Shown here: positions 22,826 through 32,380 of the stretch, one piece after another
Numbering within the stretch: position 1 is the stretch's first letter
Layout of the letters: every line of letters begins with the position of its first letter
Assembly (NCBI RefSeq): GCF_000226095.1
Contig: NC_016472.1
Span: forward strand, 4,464,001-4,528,000
Direction: 5' to 3'
DNA length: 64,000 bases
From: Thermothelomyces thermophilus ATCC 42464
Lineage: Eukaryota > Ascomycota > Sordariomycetes > Sordariales > Chaetomiaceae
Program-made: the position numbers and the translations under genes
The notes under the pieces: generated by a model
The model's database searches: none
What the model was told of the DNA's origin: nothing
Seen by the model: only the letters and a program-made list of their open reading frames with translations

Positions 22826-23272
22826 TGTCACGGATAAGCACATAGACGGCCTGACAGGCTGCAGCCAGGACACGGGACATTCCGACAGCCAATCACTTGA
22901 CGGACCAATTAGAAGATTATCACCGCCAAGACCAAGGTCTTCACTGGTGATAATAACATGTCACCGTCGACGACACGGAGTCACGGAGTAAAAGGAGAAA
23001 TGGTACTAGTGATAACTATTAAAGAGGGACAGACAATTATATATATATAGCTAGCTAGTCACTTGTTATAGTAGACTCTAGGAGTTTACTAGTAGTAACA
23101 ATCATAATTATAGTACTTATACCAAGTATTGCTAATTACTATGAGAGATAACTCTAGTGTTGTTATAAACCCTTTAGCTTTACCGAATCCCTTAGATAAC
23201 CTGCCTACTTGTCCTACTTAATCTACCTCTATCTAGACCCTTTTAGAAGCAGTCTAAGTTAGGTTCGTTACA
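22826..23272 (+). repeat. 5' LTR of chromovirus 1
   Basis: 447 bp beginning TGTCACGG and ending TTCGTTACA (TG..CA). It matches 29,973-30,419 over its full length. The differences I read at the start are all C-to-T or G-to-A (for example GCACATAG versus GCATATAG), so divergence reflects RIP rather than age. Confidence 0.95.
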
Positions 23273-23299
23273 CGTTATTACTACTCTCTTTATTCTATT

Positions 23300-25560
23300 A
23301 TAGTTTAGAATGGAGGTGACTTCGACCTCGATATCGACATGGCTACTAACGTTACGGCCGAACAGCTGCTCGCTTAGCTTGGTCAACTCTAGTAGCGGAT
23401 CTAGGAGTTAGACTAGAGAGATAAGGCTGCTTAAGCTCGAATCAAGGAACTCGAGAATCGTGAAAAGTATTTACAGAAGTTAGTTAACGAGGCTTACGCC
23501 AAAATCGAGGCACTCGAGGGCGCCAAAGCGAAGCGTATCAAGATCGAACTACCTAGTAAATACGGAGGAACCAAGGAGGATCTTGTAGGATTCCTAACAA
23601 ACCTCTGATCCTACTTCTAGCTTAATGACGATAAGTTTCCGGATAATAAAGCCAAAGTCCTCTATATAGCTACGAGACTAGAGGGCAAGGCACTTAGATG
23701 GTTCGAGCCTATATGGAACGACTATCTCACTAAGGAAGATAAAGATAAACGAGACGTGTTTATATAGGCAGTCTTCCGATCTTATGACCGTTTCGAAGAA
23801 GAGCTTTGGAAAGTTTTTGGCGACAAAGATAAGAAGATTTATATATAAGAAAGACTTGCTAATCTCTAATAGACTAAGTTAGTAGCCTCTTATACTATAT
23901 AATTTAGATAGGATATACTTAAGTCTTAGCTTAATGATAAGGCATTAATATAATTGTTTTATAATAGCCTAAAGGAAAAAGTTAAGGACAAGCTATATAA
24001 GTATAATTAGCCTAAAACCTTAGATAAATATATTATATAGGCTATTAGGATCGATAATCGACTCTATATACAAGAGTAGTAGAAATGAGGTTAAATGAAT
24101 AGAACTATAGTTAAGGCTAATAACAAGAAAAAACGAGCATACGTCAGTACCTCGTATAGGATGTACCTCGGAGCTATAGATATAGATATAGCGTAGAAGC
24201 AAGACTAGAAAAAGACGACCAAAGACAAGTCTAATGTTACCTACTATAACTACGGAAAGAAAGGGCACTATAAGCAAGAATGCTAGAGCCCGAAGAAAGA
24301 ATAGAAACTAGCCCCTAGAAAGGAAATTACGGCTATCGACGAAACTACTAAGGATGTTATCGAAGTAGTGGCTACGAGCTACAAAGACAGGGACAGTGAT
24401 ACGGATAGTCTCGGACATGACGGCAATGGTAAAGACGAATAAGCACCGTACTCCGAACTGGTCACTATAGACCTAGAGATAGGTCTTGCCGAATAGGATA
24501 TAGTAGGAGAATATGTACCACTAATTTCGATTCTCCTAGCCTTAAGTTAGTAGGGTTTTATAGTTATATAGAGGTAGGATAGATTATAGATAACTGATAC
24601 CTAAGGAATCGAAAGACCTAGACCTAATGTTCTATTCCTCTAGGAACGAATCAAATGGTACTATAATAAAGTTTTCTAACTTAATATAGAACTACGCGAA
24701 CAGGATAGGCACTTGACTCGACTTGCCTAGTAGAGCAATAAGATAAAGGACAAGATAAGGGAACTCTAATATATCGTAGAAGCCCTTAAAGGAGAATAGC
24801 CTATAATATATAATAGGCCTAATAGCTATACTAAGTATCTTAACGATTAGTAACTTAGTAACGACGTATAGAACCTAGAATACTAGTTTATACGTGCGAA
24901 CCGTGGAAAAGACAAGCGTATGTAGGAAAGCTACTAGAAGAAACATTCCTATATTAGCACTAGAGTACCTATAGCCTATATATAGTAGGAAGGATTCGGG
25001 AAAGAATTCTAATACCTCCTAGGCGACGTTACACGACTATACCCTTAACACGAGGTATATACGCAAGTGCCCTAGTTCTAGTGTATAGTATATAAATGCC
25101 GATATTACTTCCGTGACAAATTCGAAAATAATCACTAGCCGACCTAACAAGGAAATAAGGATAGAAGCTTACGCCCTATAGAAAGGGTCTATAATACAGG
25201 AAATAGAGCAGCCGAATTGCTCTAGAAGATCGAAGCCTGTAATCTAGAAGGCATTACGATAGTTCCAAGACGAGCCTGGCCTAGGTACTACGGAACCGGA
25301 CGAGACATATAGGACTTGTGCTAGAGCAATGATTGCCTCTATTACGCGGACGAAAAGAAATTGCGAATTCGGGAGCTTTAGACAAAGCTATGGTATATAT
25401 AACGGAAAGTAGAACAGACCTAATGGTAGGAAGCTATAAGCACTTAATGGCTTACGGAAATGAGTATAATTGACGAAGCTACTATTAGCTAAATAACTGA
25501 AGAGGTTAGCACTAACCTAGGAAACAGGTTAGGGCCCTTTAAGGGGCCTAGAAACCATTA
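23300..25560 (+). pseudogene. Gag remnant of chromovirus 1
   Basis: Broken frame starting at a mutated ATG (ATA). It has an N-terminal coiled-coil region (repeated E/K/L near 23,400-23,520), a retrotransposon Gag core around 23,560-24,060 and a CCHC knuckle at 24,244-24,285 read as YYNYGKKGHYKQEC, where two Cys have become Tyr. A further Cys/His-containing stretch near 25,084-25,134 (CIVYKCRYYFRDKFENNH) lies in the long spacer before the protease. The second and third chromoviruses have the same layout. Confidence 0.8.
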
Positions 25561-25724
25561 ACGCCCGTATAACGGTAAGTGGTAGCGTAGTATAGGAGGA
25601 ACTAGTGTAAGAGACCACTATATCGAGACCTCCTAGTAGAAATATAGGAAATTGCTATAATCTTTGGATAACGATAGTAGGACAAGCGACTATAGATAAT
25701 AGCGTAATAGAAACAGCACGAAAT

Positions 25725-28700
25725 GCTTATACTAGTAGATAGTAGAGCAGAGATAAACCTAATTTCGCCGACGCTTGTAAATTAGCTATAGATACCTTAG
25801 AGAATAAAGCGGAAGTATAGCATAGTCAAAGGGCCATTTCCAATATAATAGGTATATAGGGAGACCGAACTAATCGATATTACTATAGCAAGGAAGACTA
25901 TAGTAGTCGTATTTAGCATTATAGATATAGGTAACGACAAAGATATAATATTAGGGTTACCATAGTATAAAGATTATAACCCGGACATTAGCTAAAAGAA
26001 TAGTAGCTACCTATAACCCTAAATAGAGTTATATTTGACTAGTAAGATAGGGAGTACGTAAGGATCGTAAGCAGACGATGCTCAGAAAAAGGTATATCCT
26101 ACGGATCTACCGCAAGAGACAGACAGTGGCAGGCAGACCACTACAGACTCTAGAAGAGGCGGTATAACGATATCGATATCACGACAGGAGGAACGAGCTA
26201 AATTGCCGATAGCTATTCTCTCTATTGACGAATATAGAGCACTATAATAGGAGTAGTAGGTTGAGATAGGAGAAATCGCTAGCATCGCTATAGACGGAAC
26301 TAAGTTTGTATACTATTAGAAAACCGAGAGACAAGACAAGACTAGGGAAGTACCAAGGGAATACGAAGGACACCTAGCATTCGAACCGAAGTATCTAGAA
26401 GGATTACTAGAACACGGCCTATAGGATTACGAGATCAAGCTTAAGGAAGGGGCACGACTAAAGTTCTTTAAGATTTACTATACGAGCTAGATATAGAACG
26501 AAGAACTTAAGCGATATTTAGAGGAGAACCTTCGAAGAGGATATATCTACCTATCGATATCATTAGTAGGCTACCTAATCCTATTTGTACCTAAGAAAGA
26601 TAGAAAGCTATAGTTATACGTCGACTATTAGTAACTTAATAAATAGACTATAAAAAATCGATACCTGTTACTACTAATCTTATAGCTCTAAGATCAGTTA
26701 GCAGGAGCCTAATATTTTATATATCTTGACTTACTATCGGCCTATAACTATATATAGATCAAAGAAGGCGACAAGTAGAAAACGGCCTTTAGGACACCCT
26801 ATAGCCATTACAAGTACCTCGTCATGCCATTCGGACTTATAAACACGCTAGTAACGTTCTAAGCCCTAATTAATTAAGCTATCCGACCCTTTCTCGACAA
26901 ATTTACGGTATATTATCTCGACGATATACTTATCTTCTCTAAGACGATAGACGAATACTAGAAGCACGTAGAAGTAGTACTAGACGTGTTACATATGTAT
27001 AAGCTATTAGTTAACAAGGAAAAGAGCAAATTCTATATTAGGAAGATAGTCTTTTTAGGATATAAGATATCCCTAGGATAAATCTAGATAGAACCTTCAA
27101 AGGTTAAAGCTATCAAGAATTGGCTATGACTAACGTCAGTTATAGAAGTACAAAGCTTTATCAGATTTACAAACTTTTACTAAATGTTTATTAGGAACTT
27201 TAGAGCGATCGTATAACCTTTGTACGAACTTACTAAGAAGAACGCTAAATTCTAATGGGAAGAGTAATACAAGTAAACATTTATATAGATCTGTAACGCT
27301 ATTACTAAAGATCTAGTACTAGTATTACTAGACCCTAAGAAGCCATTTGAGGTGGAAATAGACGCTTTAGACTACGCCATCGGAGGACAATTAGGATAAC
27401 GAGACGAACAAGGGAAGCTATATCCTATAGCCTTCTTTTCAAAGAAGCTCGATAGACTACGTCTTAATTATCTAATTTATAATAAGGAACTACTTATAAT
27501 TATCGAAGCTTTCAAGGAATGGCGACTATATCTTAGTAGTACGATTGAATTAGTATAAGTATATATAGATTACAAGAACCTACAATACTTTATAATGATA
27601 AAGGAACTTAACAGACAATAAATACAATAGGTAGAATTCCTCACAGAATTTAACTTCAAGATCCGCTACAAGAAAGGCAAAGAAAACGTATAAGCAGACA
27701 TTTTAAGTCGACAAATAGATCATACGAAAGGACGAACAGGAATAATACTACCGTTATTCAAGGAACAAATAGACGGAACACTATATTACGAAATGTAGAC
27801 ACCTATAGAAGATGATCTACTTAACTTATTCCTAGAATGCTACACAATCTTTCGAGAAGAAAGGATTAACGAGGCATAGTATCAAGTAGCACCCGGACTA
27901 GTAGTACCTGACGGAGTAGAAGAGAAAGATAGGAAACTCTAGTACCGAGGTAAAGTGTATATCCATGACAAAGACTAATAGCTGCAAATGATTTAAGAAC
28001 TTTATAAGTCAAAACTCGGAGGATACAAGGGAGTTACGAAGACTGTCGTACAAGTCAAGAGACACTACGACTTTCTATAGTTAACGGCACGAGTTAAGGA
28101 AGTTATATAGAGCTATAATATCTATAATCAAAGCAAAACGGCACGATATAAGCCGTATAGGCTACTTTAGCCATTGTTAATAGCTGACAAACTATAGAGT
28201 TTAGTTACGATAGACTTTATTATAAAGCTGTTAGAATCTAAGGACACGGCTATAAGAGTAATCTACGATAGTATTCTTACTATAGTAGATCGCCTGACTA
28301 AATAGGTATACTTCTTTCCCTATAAGGAGTCCTAGATAGCTAAATAGCTAGCAGATGTGATCTATCGGCAAGTTACATTAGTATATGCTTAGCCGTAAGA
28401 ATAGATTACTAATAGAGATACTAAGTTCGTATCGAAGTTCTAGCAAGCGTTAATACGACGATTAGGCGTCAATAGTAAACTATTAATAGCATATTACCTA
28501 TAGACTAACGGACAAACGGAACGATTAAACTAAGTTATTAAGCAATACCTCTGCTCTTACGTCAATTACTAGTAAGACAACTAGATCATGCTATTACTAA
28601 TAGTATAACTCGCCTATAATATAACGCCAACAGAAACGACTAAAGTTACACCATTCTTCGCGAACTACAGATATAAAGCAGACCTTAGGCAAGGACCAGA

Positions 28701-29250
28701 GGTTATAGTGCCAAGAGTAGTAGTCAAAGTAGAACAGATATACGTACTATATAAGAAGCTTAAAAAGGAACTCGAGTTTATCAGGACCAGAATAAAGAAC
28801 CATTACGACAAACACAGGCTCGAGGGACCTTGCCTAGAGAGGGGAGATAAAGTCTACCTAATTATACGAAACCTACGAACCAAACGACTAAGCACAAAGC
28901 TAGACTTTAAGAAGGTTAGACCCTTTATTATCAAAGAACAAATTTCGACATCTAACTACCGACTATCGTTACCATTATCTATATAACTACAGACAGATGT
29001 TTTTTATATTTCACTCCTCGAACTAGTACCGAAAAACGCTAAGGTTACTACATATATCAAAGTAGAAGACAAAGAAGAAGAATAGGACATTAAAGAAATT
29101 CTAGATTTACGTATTATTAATAGAGAACTATAGGACCTGGTCAAATAGCTTAATTTTAGACTAGAAGATAACTTATAGGAACTAATTAAGAATCTAAATT
29201 GCCCTAAGAAACTAGAACAGTTCTACTAGTAGAATCTAGATTGACTAAAG
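25725..29250 (+). pseudogene. Pol remnant of chromovirus 1 (PR-RT-RNaseH-INT-chromodomain)
   Basis: Protease motif LVDSRAEINLISP (from DSG) is near 25,733. RT active site YLDDILIFS is intact near 26,911-26,937. RNase H runs from about 27,350 (FEVEIDALDYAIGGQLG). Integrase has an HHCC-like region near 28,000-28,160 and the terminal DDE context NGQTERLN near 28,508. Its C-terminal domain is the best preserved part (GDKVYLIIRNLRTKRLS, 28,708-28,986). A chromodomain (IKEILDLRIINREL..LVK, then LEDN..ELIKNLNCPKK) follows at about 29,085-29,230, identifying a chromovirus. Many RIP stops interrupt the frame; no product is expected. Confidence 0.88.
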
Positions 29251-29846
29251 GGAAACCTAGGATAGAACCAAAGACGACGCCCTAGTCAATAGCATTAGCG
29301 GCATCATTAATCTCTGACAAGGGTATAGTAGGCGCCTCTTGCCGCTCTTGCCGTTTAACCGCCTCTAACTCGTCTAAGGTCGACAGACCATGCGCCACCA
29401 TATTAGCACCTTTCTCTACCAAAAACTCCTTCTGCTAACGAAGACGCCGGAGCTACGTAAGCTTTTTAGACAACTCGTGCTAGGCTTCTTCTAGACGGCA
29501 TTAGGATTTATCTAGCTCAAGTTTGGTACGATATTTAGTATCCTTAATATGATGTTACTCCTAGAGAATACGATCTATTAGAAAGAACATCAGAAATCAC
29601 ACTTAAAAAAAAAAAAAAAGAGAAGGAGACGAGCTTATAAGAAGAAAGCAGGATGCTAGAGCTATCGTAAGAACGACCTCGACAAATATAGACCTCGTAA
29701 CGCTTTATACGTGTAATCATTTTACAGACAAGGCCTTAAGACGCGTACCAAGAATAAGGTATAATGACAAAACCGTTCTTGGCGATGTTCTAAGCAAGGG
29801 AAGCACGGTAATGTGCAGAATACGACTTCCGTTTCTCTACCGGCAT
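29186..29846 (-). pseudogene. Antisense ORF of chromovirus 1 with Zn2Cys6-spaced motif
   Basis: Opposite to gag-pol, between pol and the PPT. ATG at 29,846 is followed exactly 30 codons later by six positions (29,756-29,667) spaced as C-x2-C-x6-C-x8-C-x2-C-x6-C. The third is still Cys; the other five are TAT/TAC Tyr, each one RIP transition from Cys. A probable intron (29,638-29,575, 64 nt) has its donor GT mutated to AT. The second exon is charged and coiled-coil-like and retains FLVEKGANMVAHGLSTLDEL. It ends at TAA 29,186-29,188, overlapping the chromodomain-coding end of pol. Original length was about 198 residues. A regulator or DNA-binding role is inferred from the spacing only. Confidence 0.75.
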
Positions 29847-29972
29847 TTTGTCAACATGGCGACCACAACGTAGAAATAGGAAGAATGCAGTACTCACAAG
29901 CGAAGGGTATTAGCACTATTTAAAACGGCCTAAGAGGGCTTTCAGGTCGAAAGCCTTAAAGGAGGGGCATCG

Positions 29973-30419
29973 TGTCACGGATAAGCATATAGACGGCCTG
30001 ATAGGCTGTAGCCAGGACATAGGACATTCCGACAGCTAATCACTTGACGGACCAATTAGAAGATTATTACCACCAAGACCAAGGTCTTCACTAGTGATAA
30101 TAACATGTCACTATCGACGACGTGGAGTTACGGAGTGAAAGGAGAAATGGTACTAGTGATAACTATTAAAGAGGGACAGACAATTATATATATATAGCTA
30201 GCTAGTTACTTGTTATGGTGGACTCTAGGAGTTCACCAGTGGTAATAATCACAATTATAGTACTTATACTAAGTATTGCTGATTACTATAAGAGATAACT
30301 CTAGTGTTGTTGTAAACCCTTTGGCTTTACCGAATCCCTTAGACGACCTGCCTACTTGTCCTGCTTAATCTACCTCTGTCTGGACCCTTTTAGAAGCAGT
30401 CTGAGTTAGGTTCGTTATA
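29973..30419 (+). repeat. 3' LTR of chromovirus 1
   Basis: 447 bp, TGTCACGG to TTCGTTATA (terminal CA mutated to TA), directly followed by the target duplication AAAAG. It is preceded by the purine-rich PPT and CATCG. Confidence 0.95.
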
Positions 30420-31220
30420 AAAAGTATAAACTTATCTACTTTAATAGGGGCTAGAAATAGTAGTTATAACTACTAGAGCTCTTATAGCCTAGAAGGGGTA
30501 CTATTACTATAGCCCCTTTAAACTTAGCTAGATTCCTAGGGGTCTAGCTAGACTAGAAGCTATAATAGGGCCCTTACTATATAAAGGTAGCTAGGAAGCT
30601 AGAAACCTAGGAGTTTACCTTAACTAGGCTTATTATAAAGACTTAGAGCCCTAGCCTCCTATAGGCCTATAAAGTCTATATTAAGTATATCTATAGTACC
30701 CTAGCTTATAAGGCCTTAAACGTTTATAAGCCTACTAAGCTAGGGGGTAAGCTAGAAGGCCTTACTAAGGAGCTATCAAAGGCCTAATATAAGGCGCTTT
30801 AAATAATTACTAGGGCCTATAAGGCTACTCCTATCTAGTACCTTAAAATAGAAGCCTAGGTACTACCCCTTAACCTCTATCTTAATAAGAGGCTAGCTAA
30901 CTTTAAAGCTAAACTTAACTAGTTACTCTTATAAACTAGAGTAGGCCTAGGGGCCTCTTAGGTCCCTATAAAGGCTCTTATCTAATAGGCCTATAATAGG
31001 CTTAGCTAGAGGTTCCGGAAGAGAAGGACTAGGGCAAGGGGCTAAGAGCTAAAGCCTATAGCCCTAGAGATAGTAAGGTTAATAGCCTAGTAATAGGTTT
31101 AGAAAGGCTATAAAGGGGGTTAACCCCCTTTATAGACCTTATAAAGAAGATTATAGGCTATAGAACTAGCTATACTAGCTAGCTAGAGCAACCGTTAAAG
31201 GGCTAACTAAGCTAATAGGA
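30420..31220 (+). mobile_element. LINE copy 4, segment 2 of 3
   Basis: 801 bp of the RT C-terminal and downstream coding region of the plus-strand LINE, colinear with segment 1 (ends 22,825) and segment 3 (starts 38,713). It carries the conserved C-terminal stretch (ITRAYKATPI, PLDLYLNKR). It is bordered by AAAAG on the left and TAGGA on the right, the duplications of the two flanking LTR elements. Confidence 0.9.
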
Positions 31221-31639
31221 TGTGACAAACCCAACTCAGACTTCTTCTAAAAGGGTCCAGACGGAGGTAGGTTAAGCGTAACGAGCGGGCAGGTTGTCTA
31301 AGGGATTCGGTAAAGCCAAAGGGTTTATAACAACACTCAGAGTTATCTCTCACAGTAATCAGCAATACTTAGTATAAATACTATAATTGTAATTATTACC
31401 ACTGGTAAACTCCTAGAGTCCACTATAACAAGTGACTATCTATATGTATATATAATCCTAGTGATCACTCCTAATCACGGTGATCGTGAGTGATCGCATA
31501 GTGGTGATCACCCTGATCGCTAGTAAGCGTAGTGATCACTGTACTTCCTATGTTGTAATTAGTCCTTCTATTCCTTCGGCTTGATTGGCCCGTTTGTGCC
31601 GGTAGCCTAGGCAGCATCTATATATATATTTCCGTGATA
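31221..31639 (-). repeat. 3' LTR of chromovirus 2
   Basis: 419 bp, the same length as 38,294-38,712. Its outer end is TGTGACAAAC and its inner end TCCGTGATA. It contains a cluster of GATC motifs at 31,462-31,540. Confidence 0.93.
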
Positions 31640-31769
31640 CGATGCCCTCCCTCCGAGGCTTTCGACCCGAAAGCCCTCTTTTTAGGCTATCTTAAATAGT
31701 GCCAATATCCCTTGCATTACTTGTACGTGTTTTTCTCCTTAGTCCTTATTACCCTTCGTGCTGTCAATT

Positions 31770-32380
31770 ATACCATCTAACGCGCATAGATCCCTAGCGT
31801 CTATTCGTCGTGAGCGTTTAGCTCAGTTTATTTCCGATCACGGGTTTGTAGTAATGGCGTGTTCCTATTACGTAGAGCACAACCGAGTGTACAAGATAAT
31901 TGAAAAATCTCGTCGCTACAAGGCTTGCGTATGTTAGGGTCGTGCTTATAATGGTTCTAGCGTTCTAGTTTCTTCTTGTAAGTTCCTGTTTTCTTGCGAG
32001 GGCACGTCTCTGATCGTAACGCAGTAGATCGTATTATACGCGAGTAACGTCGTTTGAAGGCTAAAGAGAAAGAGGTTAAAGCCTTGCTATAGGAATATTA
32101 ATGTAAAGCTTCTAAGGCATTAGCCTGTCTAACTCGGGTTTATAAATAACGAGAGTTCCTAGTAGAGAAGGGGGCAGATATAGTTATATAGGGTTTATTA
32201 AATCTAGACGAATTAGAGGTAGTAGAATAGTAAGAATTAGGGGCTATTATGTAACTTAACGGTAGCGTTAACGTTATTAACTAGGGCGCTATTTTCGGTT
32301 CTATCCTAGGTTTGCCTTTAGCCGATCTAGGTTCTGCCGATAGAACTGTTCCAGTTTCTTAGGGCAGTTTAAGTTCTTAA
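31770..32380 (+). pseudogene. Antisense ORF of chromovirus 2 with Zn2Cys6-spaced motif
   Basis: Homologous to the antisense ORF of chromovirus 1. The start codon is ATA (ATG mutated) at 31,770. Exactly 30 codons later, 31,860-31,949 holds C-x2-C-x6-C-x8-C-x2-C-x6-C spacing; the first and fifth positions are Cys and the others TAC/TAT Tyr. Exon 1 (31,770-31,977) ends at an intact GTAAGT donor, in the same codon phase as chromovirus 1. A 47-nt intron ends in GCAG at 32,024. Exon 2 (32,025-32,380) has a basic/acidic coiled-coil-like part, the motif FLVEKGADIVI then LNLDELEVVE, and a C-terminus reading IFGSILGLPLADLGSAD. About 187 codons originally. The last roughly 60 bp overlap the pol 3' end on the other strand. 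Confidence 0.75.

Larger units (their letters stand above)
22826..30419 (+). mobile_element. Ty3/gypsy chromovirus 1, complete with LTRs
   Basis: A 7,594-bp LTR retrotransposon flanked by the 5-bp target duplication AAAAG (22,821-22,825 and 30,420-30,424), inserted in LINE copy 4. It has 447-bp LTRs at both ends. Domain order on the plus strand is Gag with CCHC knuckle, long spacer, protease, RT, RNase H, integrase and chromodomain, then an antisense gene, a purine-rich PPT (AAAGGAGGGG at 29,959-29,968) and the 3' LTR. RIP stops break every frame. The Gag start is ATA (from ATG) at 23,300-23,302. No standard tRNA primer site was recognised after the 5' LTR. Confidence 0.95.

Noticed and set aside
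24020-24277. Minus-strand ORF of 85 codons, hydrophobic
   Set aside because: It is the complement of the Gag zinc-knuckle region; the hydrophobic look comes from reading A-rich sense codons backwards.
26082-26285. Antisense open frame, 67 codons, with equivalents at 35,263-35,484 and 62,834-63,055 in the other chromoviruses
   Set aside because: It lies opposite the protease-RT region in all three elements. It stays open because its codons lack RIP-vulnerable stops, there is no start or motif logic, and the sense frame accounts for conservation.
29606-29619. A-rich run as a LINE or pseudogene poly(A) tail
   Set aside because: It sits inside the chromovirus, within the presumed antisense intron; there is no insertion boundary or target duplication beside it.
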